Shown here in pieces: positions 46,905-55,337 of a DNA stretch of 64,000 bases. Position 1 is the first letter of the stretch, and each line of letters opens with the position of its first letter. Source of the DNA: Skermania piniformis (GTDB taxonomy: Bacteria; Actinomycetota; Actinomycetes; Mycobacteriales; Mycobacteriaceae); contig NZ_CP079105.1 of NCBI RefSeq assembly GCF_019285775.1, forward strand, positions 4,100,603-4,164,602, read 5' to 3'. A program made the translations under genes and the position numbers. The notes beneath the pieces were generated by a model, which ran no database searches, was not told the DNA's origin, and saw only the letters and a list, made by a program, of their open reading frames with translations.

Positions 46905-48434
46905 ATGAGGCTATCCGGTACGGGTGCGATCGCCGGTCTGGCTGCCGGTGGCGCCGGGGTCGGCGCGAGCCAGGCGATTGCCGCGGCGCTACCCGGAACC
47001 ACATCGCCGCTGATCGCCGTGGCCAATCGGGTCATCGACTGGACCCCGCGTCAGCTGAAGGAGTTCGCGATCGAACAGTTCGGCACCAACGACAAGCCGG
47101 TGCTGCTGGCGTCGGTGATCGCCGGCATGGTGATCGTCCTCGCGCTGGTCGGAGCGATGGGCCGAACCGTGGGGATCACCGCACTGGCCGTGCTGGTAGC
47201 CGTTGCCGGGGTGGTCGTGCTGGCCGATCGCCCGACGACCGACGGACCGATCCTGCGCCTGGTCCCGGTAGCGGTGCTCGGCGCGATTGCCCTCGGCAGC
47301 TTCGCCTGGCTGCTGCGAGCAGCACCCGACACCCCAGCACCCGACACTCCAGCAGCCGAAGCGGCGGCCCCGCCGGGATTCGACCGCCGCAACTTTCTCG
47401 CGACGGTCGGCGTGCTCGGCGCCGTCGCGGTCGGCGGGACCGTTGCCGGCCAGACCGTACTCGCGCCCGGGACCGGGCGATCCGGGGTGCGGCTGCCGCC
47501 CCCGCGCTCGCCGGCGGCGCCGCTGCCGGCCGGCACCGCCCTGAAACTGCCCGGGCTGACCCCGTACATCACCGACAACCGCGACTTCTATCGGGTGGAT
47601 ACCGCACTCCGGGTGCCGCGGGTCGCGGTCGACGACTACCGGCTACGCATCCACGGCCTGGTCGACGCGCCGATCGAGCTGTCCTTCCAGGACCTGCTGG
47701 ACCTGCCGCTGATCGAGCGCCGGATCACGCTGACCTGCGTGTCCCAACCCGTCGGCGGGCCCTACGTCGGAAATGCCACGTGGATCGGGGTGCGCACCCG
47801 GGATCTGCTGAGCCGGGTCGGGGTCGGCGCCGATGCCGACGCCGTCAAGTCGACCAGCGTCGACGGAATGACCATCGGCACCCCGCTCACCGTCCTGACC
47901 GACGATCGGGACGCGATGCTGGCGGTGGCGATGAACGGCGAACCACTTCCGCCCGAACACGGTTTCCCGGTCCGGATGGTGGTACCCGGGCTCTACGGCT
48001 ACGTCTCGGCGACCAAGTGGTTGACCGACCTGGAGGTCACCCGATTCGCCGACTTCAGCGCCTACTGGACCAGCCGCGGATATGCCGCCCAAGCCCCGAT
48101 CAAGACCGCATCGCGGATCGACGTGCCGAAATCGTTCGCCCGGATCCCGGCCGGACGCACCCCGGTAGCCGGGGTGGCCTGGGCCCAGCACCGCGGAATC
48201 GAACGAGTCGAGGTACGAGTCGACCGGGGAGTGTGGCAACCGGCCCAACTCGCCGAGCGGGACGGCATAGACTGCTGGCGGCAGTGGGTGTGGCAGTGGG
48301 ATGCCACACCCGGGAACCACATGATCGAAGCGCGGGCTACCGACGCCACCGGGATCCCGCAGACCGAGGAACGTGTGCCGATCGCACCCGACGGCGCGAC
48401 CGGATGGCCGGGTGTACAGGTACGAGTCGACTGA
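46905..48434 (+). CDS. Membrane-anchored sulfite-oxidase-like molybdopterin oxidoreductase
   Basis: 509 residues. The N-terminal third has about five hydrophobic helices, then a Tat-like RRNFL segment before another hydrophobic stretch, so the catalytic domain should face outside. The oxidoreductase domain has LSFQDLLDLP, ITLTCVSQPVGGPYVGNATW (the Cys is the Mo ligand), TSVDGMTIGTPL, MNGEPLPPEHGFPVRMVVPGLYGY and VSATKWL, all characteristic of SUOX/YedY enzymes. A C-terminal Mo-co dimerisation domain ends IEARATDATG. Proteins of this layout neighbour sigK-regulated genes in relatives; the substrate, perhaps oxidised methionine residues or sulfite, is not known. Confidence 0.88.
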   Translation: MRLSGTGAIAGLAAGGAGVGASQAIAAALPGTTSPLIAVANRVIDWTPRQLKEFAIEQFGTNDKPVLLASVIAGMVIVLALVGAMGRTVGITALAVLVAVAGVVVLADRPTTDGPILRLVPVAVLGAIALGSFAWLLRAAPDTPAPDTPAAEAAAPPGFDRRNFLATVGVLGAVAVGGTVAGQTVLAPGTGRSGVRLPPPRSPAAPLPAGTALKLPGLTPYITDNRDFYRVDTALRVPRVAVDDYRLRIHGLVDAPIELSFQDLLDLPLIERRITLTCVSQPVGGPYVGNATWIGVRTRDLLSRVGVGADADAVKSTSVDGMTIGTPLTVLTDDRDAMLAVAMNGEPLPPEHGFPVRMVVPGLYGYVSATKWLTDLEVTRFADFSAYWTSRGYAAQAPIKTASRIDVPKSFARIPAGRTPVAGVAWAQHRGIERVEVRVDRGVWQPAQLAERDGIDCWRQWVWQWDATPGNHMIEARATDATGIPQTEERVPIAPDGATGWPGVQVRVD

Positions 48435-48553
48435 TTACCTGGACGGCCAATCCATCCGGCTTCGGCCGCCGAACAACGACCGACCAGCTTTCGGACAAAT
48501 GAGACGAACGACAGCTGTATCAACCGAAGCAGTGCCGAACAGTAAGGATCACA

Positions 48554-49231
48554 ATGAACACCTGGAAAAAGTCCGCAACCGGCTTCGTAGCGGTACTGGC
48601 GATCGGTGGCCTCGCCGCTTGCAGTGACGACTCCAGCTCCAGCAGCTCCGACTCGACCACCGCCTCGTCGTCGTCGATGTCGGAGACCTCCGGCATGTCC
48701 GGCGCCATGACCACAAGTGCCGCCGCATCGGCTGCGGGCATGGTCGGTCCCGGCTGTGCGGCCTACGCCGAGCAGGTCCCGGACGGTCCCGGCTCGGTCG
48801 CCGGTATGGCGGCGGAACCGGTCGCCACGGCCGCCAGCAACAACCCGCTGCTGAAGACGCTCGTGTCCGCGGTGAGCGGCCAGCTCAACCCGGCGGTCAA
48901 CCTGGTCGACACGCTGAACAACGGACAGCTCACCGTGTTCGCCCCGGTGGACGAGGCCTTCGCCAAGCTGCCGCCGGAGACGGTGACCACGCTCGGCACC
49001 CCCGAAGGCGCCGACCAGCTGAGCAAGGTGCTGACCTACCACGTGGTGCCGGGCCGGATCGCCCCGGACGCGATCGCCGGTTCGCAGACCACGGTCGAAG
49101 GTGCGCCGGTGACCGTGACCGGCTCCGGTGACACCCTGAAGGTGAACGACGCCAACGTGATCTGCGGTGGCGTGCAGACCGCCAACGCGACCGTCTACCT
49201 CATCGACACGGTGCTGATGCCGCCGAGCTGA
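48554..49231 (+). CDS. Fasciclin-domain lipoprotein, MPT83/MPT70-like
   Basis: 225 residues. A signal peptide with lipobox GGLAAC (lipidated Cys23) is followed by a Ser/Thr-rich linker of about 35 residues, then a FAS1 domain: [43 protein letters not shown] (H1), [10 protein letters not shown] (H2) and a final [11 protein letters not shown]. This is the architecture of mycobacterial MPT83, a surface adhesin-like antigen under SigK control. Location next to sigK/rskA and the membrane oxidoreductase suggests one regulon. Start at 48554 follows AAGGATC. The 119-base upstream region has no convincing SigK promoter. Confidence 0.93.
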   Translation: MNTWKKSATGFVAVLAIGGLAACSDDSSSSSSDSTTASSSSMSETSGMSGAMTTSAAASAAGMVGPGCAAYAEQVPDGPGSVAGMAAEPVATAASNNPLLKTLVSAVSGQLNPAVNLVDTLNNGQLTVFAPVDEAFAKLPPETVTTLGTPEGADQLSKVLTYHVVPGRIAPDAIAGSQTTVEGAPVTVTGSGDTLKVNDANVICGGVQTANATVYLIDTVLMPPS

Positions 49232-49265
49232 GGCCCGGTCCGCAGTTTCAGTGGATCCAGGCCGG

Positions 49266-49309
49266 GTCGCGCCCGTGCAGCCGAGCAATCGGTCCGACAC
49301 GGGCGCGAC
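49266..49309 (+). terminator. Hairpin after the fasciclin gene
   Basis: Perfect 12-bp stem GTCGCGCCCGTG / CACGGGCGCGAC around a 20-base loop, 35 bases after the fasciclin stop, without a T tract. It is a candidate terminator. The rest of the ~310-base gap to the lysozyme gene holds only that gene's own terminator. Confidence 0.5.
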
Positions 49310-49493
49310 GTCGGGGCGGCCGCCTCGGCCCTGTCCATACCGCCTGCGCCGTCGGACGAGCGATAGTCGTCGGTAATCATCCCGGCGGGGAATTCGCGTC
49401 CGGCGGCGTAGTTGTCGGTAGCAGACTGCCGCCGTTCACGGCGGCTATGTATGACAACAGAATGCGTTCGGCCGCGCACCTGAAACACAAAAA

Positions 49494-49527
49494 ACGTCCG
49501 GCGGCATCGGTGGATGCCGCCGGACGT
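49494..49527 (-). terminator. Rho-independent terminator of the GH25 gene
   Basis: Perfect 14-bp stem ACGTCCGGCGGCAT / ATGCCGCCGGACGT with a six-base loop. On the plus strand the stem is preceded by AAAAAA (49489-49494), so on the minus strand it is followed by a T run, a textbook intrinsic terminator 14 bases after the lysozyme stop. Confidence 0.88.
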
Positions 49528-49541
49528 CTACTCGGCTCGGC

Positions 49542-50285
49542 TCAGCGGGTGCCGAGGGTGACGTAGTAGGGCGTGTTGGCCCAGACCTCCAGCGGACCGA
49601 AGTTCGGGTTGTACACGTTGTGATCGACCGGGCCTTCGATGCCCGGGATGCTCGCCTTGTTCGTCTGCTGCCAGAACACCCAGCCCGGCCAGCCACCGAT
49701 CAGCTCCGGCTGCGGGCCGCCGTTCCAGTCGGCCACCCACAGCGGGTACTGGGTGAACTGGTTCGAGTTCGCGACGCCCTCTTTCCAGAAACCGGGGCAG
49801 GTGTAGACGATCGGCATCCGGCCGGTGAGCAGCTGCACCCGATTCAGCCAGCGGTGCATCCAATCGATGATCACGTTCGGCGGTTGGCCGTTGCTGCGCT
49901 CGACGTCCAGGATCGGCGGCAACGAGCCGAGCACGTTCTGACTGAAGACGTTGTTGACGTAGAAGTCGGCCTGCGCTTCCGGGTTCTGGTCGAACCGGGG
50001 GAAGTGGTAGGCACCGCGCAACACCCCGGCCGCCCGCATCGCGTTGGTATCGGCCTGGAAGTGATCGTTGACGAAGTCGACGCCTTCGGTCGCCTTCACC
50101 AACGCGAAGTCGACGCCGTGCGCCTTCGCGGCCTTCCAGTCGATCGGGGCACCGGCGGGATGCTGCCAGTCGGAGACGTCCGGCCCGTTCGGTATGTCGG
50201 CGGCAGCCAGGCCCGGCGCTGCGACGAGGAGCGCGGCGGCAGCGAGAGGAACGACGGCAAACTTGCGGCTCAGTCGGATGCGCAC
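49542..50285 (-). CDS. Secreted GH25 (Lyz-like) muramidase
   Basis: 247 residues: a Sec signal peptide (RIRLSRK then an Ala/Leu-rich core, cleavage near LAAADIP) followed by a complete GH25 barrel. GPDVSDWQHPAG has the first catalytic Asp, FALVKATEGVDFVND follows, and GSLPPILDVERSNG carries the Asp/Glu active-site pair; FWQQTNKASIPGIEGPVDHNVYN ends the domain. It would cleave the MurNAc-GlcNAc bond of peptidoglycan, in cell-wall turnover or against competitors. GTG start at 50285 is preferred because the upstream part of the frame is not signal-like. A strong intrinsic terminator follows. Confidence 0.92.
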   Translation of the reverse strand: MRIRLSRKFAVVPLAAAALLVAAPGLAAADIPNGPDVSDWQHPAGAPIDWKAAKAHGVDFALVKATEGVDFVNDHFQADTNAMRAAGVLRGAYHFPRFDQNPEAQADFYVNNVFSQNVLGSLPPILDVERSNGQPPNVIIDWMHRWLNRVQLLTGRMPIVYTCPGFWKEGVANSNQFTQYPLWVADWNGGPQPELIGGWPGWVFWQQTNKASIPGIEGPVDHNVYNPNFGPLEVWANTPYYVTLGTR

Positions 50286-50349
50286 CCGTGGACCGTAACG
50301 TGATCGTGACCGGTGGGCAAGCGCTGCCGACTCCGATAATTCGCCCAAA

Positions 50350-51690
50350 CTACCCAAGCCAATCGAGCACCGAGGCTGCCGTCCAGGATTGTTGCATGCT
50401 TCCCAGCGGTTCCCCGGTAAACGGCTCGTAATACTCGGCGAACGTTCCGTCGGCCGCTTGTCGCAAACCTTCGGTACGTAATGTCGCAGCGCGCTCGGCC
50501 CAACCGCGCCGGGCGAAGGCCCAGGAGAACAGCCAGCTCAGCACCGGCCACACCGGTCCACGCCAATACTCTCGGGCGCGGAAATCCCCGGACACCGGCG
50601 AGGTCGACGGCGGCAAGGCGTAACGCAGATCGGGATGGCCGCAGAACCGTGGACCTTCGAACGTGCGGAGCAGCTGCCGCTCGGCATCGCGCGGCAGACC
50701 GCCACAGAGCAACGGCGCGAACATCGCCGACGTTTCGGTGTGCACCAGCCGATCGGCCCGCAGGTCGAAATCGCGGGCTGCGCCGGAGCGGGCGTCGGCG
50801 GTGGCGATCACGCCGGACCGGAACCGGTCGGCCCACTCGGACAACTCCCGAACATCGGCCCGGGGCCGGGCGTGCTCCTCGCCGATCTGTGATAACACAT
50901 CGCAGGCCAGCGCGAAGACGGCGCTGACGAACACGTCCTGCACCGCGAAACTCATCGCCGTGGTCAGCTCGTAGTCGTCGTAGCGAGCCCGCCGCATCTC
51001 TTCCAGCAACCAGAGATAACGGTCGTACTCGACGTCGGTGGGCCGTTGCGACGGATCGGCGATCACCTGGGTATCGGCCCGCACGTAGGGCGGCAGATCC
51101 GGCCCGGGCGTCACCCGGGCGTAGGCCCGGTCCCAGCGCGGCGAATTGTCCATGCCGGATTCCCAGCCGTGATAGATGGTGATCCGGCCGTCGAACTTGG
51201 GGTCCCGGGCGTGCGCCAGCCACCGATGCCAACGCATCAGATCGCCCCAGCGCCGGTCCAGGAACTCTTCGGCGACCGCGCGGGTGCTCCGACCGTGCCG
51301 ACGGGAGTGATCGAGGATCCGCTGCACTGCGATCGCGTGCACCGGCGGTTGGGTGATCCCCGACGTGTCCGGGCCGGCCGGGGCCGCGTCGGCCAGCTCC
51401 CGGCACTGCCAGCGGCCGGGACCGGGAAAATAACCGTCCACCCCGTTGGCGTAGACGATGTGCGGGATCATCCCGTTGCGCCATTGCGCGGACAGCAAGG
51501 TATCCAGCTCCACCACGGCGCGCTCGACGCTGAGCGGCGCCAGACCGACCGCGACGAACGCCGCGTCCCAACTCCACATGTGCGGATACAGCCGCGGCGC
51601 GGCGGTGGTCATGGTGCCCAGATCGTTGCCACGCAGCAGGTAAGCCGCGCGTGCGGCGAGTTGGGTGGGTGTGAAACCCCGATCCGGCAT
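50350..51690 (-). CDS. Glucosylglycerate / mannosylglycerate hydrolase-like (GH63-type) glycosidase
   Basis: 446 residues, alpha/alpha-toroid glycosidase. LYPHMWSWDAAFVAVGLAPL at the N-terminus, GITQPPVHAIAVQRIL, ITIYHGWESGMDNSPRWD (acidic catalytic region) and REYWRGPVWPVLSWL with a final QQSWTAASVLDWLG match the mycobacterial GgH family, which hydrolyses the compatible solute glucosylglycerate on recovery from nitrogen limitation. Size agrees with that family. The start at 51690 (MPDRGFTPTQ) is chosen because the frame upstream is non-homologous. Substrate assignment is by family only. Confidence 0.83.
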   Translation of the reverse strand: MPDRGFTPTQLAARAAYLLRGNDLGTMTTAAPRLYPHMWSWDAAFVAVGLAPLSVERAVVELDTLLSAQWRNGMIPHIVYANGVDGYFPGPGRWQCRELADAAPAGPDTSGITQPPVHAIAVQRILDHSRRHGRSTRAVAEEFLDRRWGDLMRWHRWLAHARDPKFDGRITIYHGWESGMDNSPRWDRAYARVTPGPDLPPYVRADTQVIADPSQRPTDVEYDRYLWLLEEMRRARYDDYELTTAMSFAVQDVFVSAVFALACDVLSQIGEEHARPRADVRELSEWADRFRSGVIATADARSGAARDFDLRADRLVHTETSAMFAPLLCGGLPRDAERQLLRTFEGPRFCGHPDLRYALPPSTSPVSGDFRAREYWRGPVWPVLSWLFSWAFARRGWAERAATLRTEGLRQAADGTFAEYYEPFTGEPLGSMQQSWTAASVLDWLG

Positions 51691-51760
51691 CCCCCTATTC
51701 TGCGACCGCGGGCCGCCGCGCGCGCGCCGTGTGTTACCGGACGTGGCGCCCCGCAATCGA

Positions 51761-52189
51761 TCAGTCGGCAAACGGGTCCCGCACGCTGATCCCGTCGTAC
51801 CGACGAAAGTCACGATCGTGGGTCACGATCGTCGCCACGCCGTACTCGTGCATCAGCGCCACGATGACCGCGTCCGGGACATCGTTACCTCTGCCACCAC
51901 CGACCGCGCGATAGCAACGCCAGAAGTTCGGGCCCGCCCCGACCACCCGAGCCGCGGGGGCCGCGTCGATCCGCTCGATCGCCTCGTGCGCGCGCGCCGG
52001 GGCCAGCGGTGCCGCGCAAATCCGCGGATGCGTGACTATCCGCAGGTAGCCGAGCAGAACCGGCCAGAAGAAGGTCACCAGGCCGGGCCCGGCAAGCGCC
52101 TCCTCGACGACCGAACGAGCCCGCTCGTGCACCGGCGAATCGGCGTCGGAGGCGTAGACCAGGACGTTGGTGTCGATGGTGAACGACAT
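51761..52189 (-). CDS. vapC: VapC-like PIN-domain ribonuclease toxin
   Basis: 142-residue PIN nuclease. Acidic metal-binding residues appear in IDTNVLVYASD, ARAHEAIERID and NDVPDAVIVALMHEYG, with THDRDFRRYDGI at the end. It overlaps the antitoxin gene by one base (TGATG) and would cut a specific RNA when the antitoxin is degraded. Start at 52189 is set by that overlap. Confidence 0.93.
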   Translation of the reverse strand: MSFTIDTNVLVYASDADSPVHERARSVVEEALAGPGLVTFFWPVLLGYLRIVTHPRICAAPLAPARAHEAIERIDAAPAARVVGAGPNFWRCYRAVGGGRGNDVPDAVIVALMHEYGVATIVTHDRDFRRYDGISVRDPFAD

Positions 52190-52431
52190 CAACGCTCCGA
52201 GTCGAGAATCGCCCACACCGCGTCTTTGTCGTCCAGATCCACCCCGACGCCGAGGTTGCCGACAATCCATCCGACATCGGTCCGGTTGCCCGCCCCACCT
52301 GCGGCCTCATCCTGCGCGAGCTGCCGAGCCAGTAGTTCCGACACCAGCTTCCCCATGCTCTTCCCCTCCCGCTCCTGCCGGACTTTCAGCTGCGCCAAGA
52401 CGACTGCATCGATATCCAGCGTGGTACGCAT
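52189..52431 (-). CDS. vapB: VapB-like ribbon-helix-helix antitoxin
   Basis: 80 residues: MRTTLDIDAVVLAQLKVRQEREGKSMGKLVSELLARQL is a ribbon-helix-helix DNA-binding domain. The C-terminal part (VDLDDKDAVWAILDSE) should wrap and inhibit the PIN toxin. The start codon lies inside the left arm of a long inverted repeat that is the likely operator for the VapBC complex. Confidence 0.93.
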   Translation of the reverse strand: MRTTLDIDAVVLAQLKVRQEREGKSMGKLVSELLARQLAQDEAAGGAGNRTDVGWIVGNLGVGVDLDDKDAVWAILDSER

Positions 52432-52470
52432 GCATCTGATGCTACGCTCCTACGCATCAGATGCATGCGT
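52426..52470. promoter_or_regulatory. Inverted-repeat operator of vapBC
   Basis: Perfect 17-bp arms ACGCATGCATCTGATGC and GCATCAGATGCATGCGT, 11-base spacer. The left arm covers the vapB start codon (52429-52431); the right arm covers the last codons of the MFS gene. Typical place and symmetry for autoregulation by a VapBC complex. Confidence 0.85.
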
Positions 52471-53676
52471 CTCGCGACCGGCGAGCCGTGCGCAGCTGCC
52501 GGCCGCCACGACGCAGATTGCGCCGGAGATCACCAAGGCCACCGACGGCCCCCAGCGCTCGGTGATTCCGCCGACGATCAGCGAACCGATCGGGATCGAC
52601 CCCATCAGGACGAGGAAATAGAGGCTCATCACCCGCCCCCGCAGGGTCGGGTCGGTGGCCAGCTGCACCGACGAGTTCGCCGAGGTGTTGAAGCCGACAC
52701 CGGCGAGCCCGCAGGCAGCCAGCGCCGGGATCAGCAACCACAGCGTCGGCGCCAGCCCGGCCAGAACCAGCGTGCCGCCGAACGCTGCGGCCGATCCGAA
52801 CAAGAACCGGGCCGAGACGGTCGGGCGGCGAGCCGCAAGCAAGGCCCCGACCACCGAGCCGGCCGCGAGGGTCGAGTTCAGCCAGCCGTACAGGCCGGGC
52901 CCGCCGTCGAACACCTCGCCGGCGTAGGCGGTTAGCACGATCGCGAAGTTGAAGCCGAAGCCACCGATGAAGAACAGCAACACGATCGGCCAGAGCAGGG
53001 CCGGCCGCGCGGCGACGTACCGCAGGCCGGCGCGCAGCTGCCCCCTACCGCGCGGCTCGCGGGGCAACTGTTCGAATTCGGCGGACCGCATCAGCGTCAG
53101 CGCGGTCAGGGTGGCGGCGAAGGTGACCGCGTTCACCGCGAAAGCCCAGGCCGGGCCGGCGGTGGCCACGACCACGCCGGCCAGCGCCGGCCCGGTGAGC
53201 CGGGCCAGCTGGAAATTGCCGCTGTTGAGCGAGACGGCGTTCCGCATCAGCCGCGCCGGCACCATCACCCCGACGAAAGTCTGCCGGGCCGGGTTGTCCA
53301 CGACGGTGACCAGACCCAAGCCGAACGCGACCAGGTAGATCACGCCGACCGTGGCGGTATGGGTGAAGGCGAGGACGGCGAGGACCGTCGCGAGCAGGCC
53401 GAACGCGCTCTGGGTGAACAACAGCAGGCGGCGCTGCGGGTACCGGTCGGCGATCAGCCCGCCGAACAGCCCCAGGAACAGCATCGGGCCGAACTGCAGC
53501 GCGGTGGTGACCCCGACCGCGAACGACGAACCGGTGAGCGAGTACACCAGCCAGTCCAGGGCGATCCGCTGCATCCAGGTGCCGTTGTTCGAGATCGCCA
53601 TCCCGGTCGCATACAGCCGGTAGTTGCGTACCCGCAGCGCCGCGAACGTGCCCGGCGAGCCGGATGATTCGACCAC
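52450..53676 (-). CDS. MFS transporter, EntS-like (MFS_3) exporter
   Basis: 408 residues with about 12 membrane helices. The N-terminus FAALRVRNYRLYATGMAISNNGTWMQRIALDWLVYSLTGS, FLGLFGGLIADRYPQRRLLL and VDNPARQTFVGVMVP are hallmarks of the EntS family, which includes the enterobactin exporter. Its Ser/Asp-rich last residues lie within the vapBC operator repeat. A role in siderophore export is conceivable, but the upstream region has only a weak 12-of-19 resemblance to an iron box, and the siderophore locus is 30 kb away, so the substrate stays open. Confidence 0.88.
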   Translation of the reverse strand: MVESSGSPGTFAALRVRNYRLYATGMAISNNGTWMQRIALDWLVYSLTGSSFAVGVTTALQFGPMLFLGLFGGLIADRYPQRRLLLFTQSAFGLLATVLAVLAFTHTATVGVIYLVAFGLGLVTVVDNPARQTFVGVMVPARLMRNAVSLNSGNFQLARLTGPALAGVVVATAGPAWAFAVNAVTFAATLTALTLMRSAEFEQLPREPRGRGQLRAGLRYVAARPALLWPIVLLFFIGGFGFNFAIVLTAYAGEVFDGGPGLYGWLNSTLAAGSVVGALLAARRPTVSARFLFGSAAAFGGTLVLAGLAPTLWLLIPALAACGLAGVGFNTSANSSVQLATDPTLRGRVMSLYFLVLMGSIPIGSLIVGGITERWGPSVALVISGAICVVAAGSCARLAGRETHASDA

Positions 53677-53717
53677 TCGGACACGCTATCTGATTAGCAT
53701 TACTAAATATTCTGCGC

Positions 53718-54512
53718 TCAGACGTGCCCGCTGAGCTGCGCCATTCGCGACACCAGGGACGCCAGCATCACGTCACCCGGATCGCCGGACTCCGCGCTGA
53801 CCGGCAGCACGTCGACCGAGAGCCGGGCGCCGCCGGCCAGCGTCCGCAGGTCGTCGAGCTTCTTCGCGAACGGCGAGTCGCCGCCGGGGGAGTAGTAGCG
53901 GATCGCCGCCTCGATCGCGTCCGGAAACAGATCGGTCTTGGTCAGCACCACGATCAGCCAGATCGGCTGGTCACGGCGGACGGCCAGCGAGGCGATCCGA
54001 TGCGCGGTGATGGCCCAGTCGTCCAGCTCGGCGGCGAGCAGATCGGCCCGGGACGCCTGGGCCAGCCCGCTGATCCCCGCAGTCCGGCGCGGGGTCGCAT
54101 ATCCGTAGGCGACCACGTGCAGTACCCCGTCGACCGGTTCGTCGTGGAATACCTGGTCGAGGGCGCCCAGCCGGGTTGCGGCATTGTCCCCGGGCACCAC
54201 GCGGAACCGGAAGCCGCGGAACCGACGGACCCGGCGGGTGCGCCGCTCCATGGTGGCCGAGCCGACCTCCAGGTGTTCGGCGGCGGTGGTATGCCGGGTC
54301 AGGCGGTCGACCAGACGGGTTTTGCCCACCCCGGTCATCCCGGTCACGGCGACGGCCGGGTATCGGTCGCGAATCAGGTGCGATACCTGCTGCGGCATGT
54401 TCGACAATGCTGCCAACGCGCCCGCGGCGGCGGTGGAGACAGCGGCCTTGCCGGGACTGCTGGTCGCGATACGGCCGAGTCGGCCGGCGGCGGGATTCAT
54501 GTTGCCTACCAT
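53718..54512 (-). CDS. P-loop GTPase-like protein (Era/dynamin-type G domain)
   Basis: 264 residues. P-loop GMTGVGKTRL near residue 58, G3-like RVVPGDNAA in place of the usual DxxG, and G4 VVLTKTDLF giving guanine specificity. About 45 Ala-rich residues precede the G domain. The protein resembles small GTPases found singly in actinobacterial genomes; partner and role are unknown. ATG at 54512 follows GGTGGTGAG; ATG at 54500 is a possible alternative. Confidence 0.75.
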   Translation of the reverse strand: MVGNMNPAAGRLGRIATSSPGKAAVSTAAAGALAALSNMPQQVSHLIRDRYPAVAVTGMTGVGKTRLVDRLTRHTTAAEHLEVGSATMERRTRRVRRFRGFRFRVVPGDNAATRLGALDQVFHDEPVDGVLHVVAYGYATPRRTAGISGLAQASRADLLAAELDDWAITAHRIASLAVRRDQPIWLIVVLTKTDLFPDAIEAAIRYYSPGGDSPFAKKLDDLRTLAGGARLSVDVLPVSAESGDPGDVMLASLVSRMAQLSGHV

Positions 54513-54809
54513 CTCACCACCGAACCACGTCCGACCCGTACCGCCGAGCAGCCGAGCGGACAACAGCGGCGGAACCGGGACTGCGGGTGCCCGACCGAGT
54601 TCCGCCGAGCCGGCCCGAACCCGACTCCCGGTACGTCAACAAAGCCGACCATATATCGCTCGGTTTGCAATAACGAAAAAATCACGAGCGGCGTGAATGC
54701 ATAATCTCGTGCACCGGCGGAGCGGCACGTGTCTGTCGATCGAACGACTTTATTCGTGACCCGGCCTGGATGTAACCTGTTGCGCGTCGAACCCATAGGA
54801 GATCAAAAA

Positions 54810-55337
54810 ATGGCAGACTTTCTCGACGCGCCACGCCGGGCGAGGAAATACCGGGCCGGTTTGGTCGTTCGGTGGCGGCTCCTCTCGATCGCGCTGGTGG
54901 CCGGGCCGGCGCTGGTCGCCTGCGGTGGCGCCGCTCCGGCCAAAGTTTCGACCGAATCACCTGCAGCAGAAGAAGTTTCGACACCGACGGTGCACGATCT
55001 GGAGGGCTGGCTCGACCACGCACTCGATCCGAACGTACCGGTCGCCGACAAGGCGATATATGCGCAGGGCGACGTCGCCGATGGCGCGCTGGTGTCCAAA
55101 CTGATGGAATTGTATTCGGCCGAAGGCGCCCGGATCGACGTGCGCAGGGTCGCTCGAACCAGCGCCGACGATATCCTCGTCGACGGCAACCTGAACGTCT
55201 GGGGAAAGAGTTATTCGCAACAGGTTCCGTTCGTATACGAAAGCGGAAACTGGAAGATACGGATGGACTGGGCCTGCAACGCGGCAGCCGTCATCCAATT
55301 GTCTTCGCCGGCGTGCGTCGCTCGCGGGGACAAATGA
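54810..55337 (+). CDS. Lipoprotein with Mtb12-like domain
   Basis: 175 residues. Basic N-terminus, hydrophobic stretch LLSIALVAGPALVAC ending in a lipobox (LVAC, Cys about residue 38), a short Pro/Glu linker, then HDLEGWLDHALDPNVPVADKAIYAQGD and a VYESGNWKIRMDWACNAAA end, resembling the C-terminal domain of mycobacterial low-molecular-weight antigen Mtb12 (LDP-x-V-P-x2-K ... W). Start at 54810 with GGAG eight bases upstream. Overlaps the next gene, a polytopic membrane protein, by ATGA, so the two probably act together. Function unknown. Confidence 0.75.
   Translation: MADFLDAPRRARKYRAGLVVRWRLLSIALVAGPALVACGGAAPAKVSTESPAAEEVSTPTVHDLEGWLDHALDPNVPVADKAIYAQGDVADGALVSKLMELYSAEGARIDVRRVARTSADDILVDGNLNVWGKSYSQQVPFVYESGNWKIRMDWACNAAAVIQLSSPACVARGDK

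Noticed and set aside
48452-48474. SigK promoter (CCATCC ... CCGAAC) before the fasciclin gene
   Set aside because: The spacing of 11 bases is too short for the known 16-17 base SigK arrangement.
49232-49541. Small gene in the fasciclin-lysozyme gap
   Set aside because: Open frames here lack ribosome-binding sites and plausible composition; only two hairpins are supported.
53690-53712. Iron box before the EntS-like MFS gene
   Set aside because: The best alignment of the AT-rich stretch matches only 12 of 19 consensus bases, not better than expected for such sequence.
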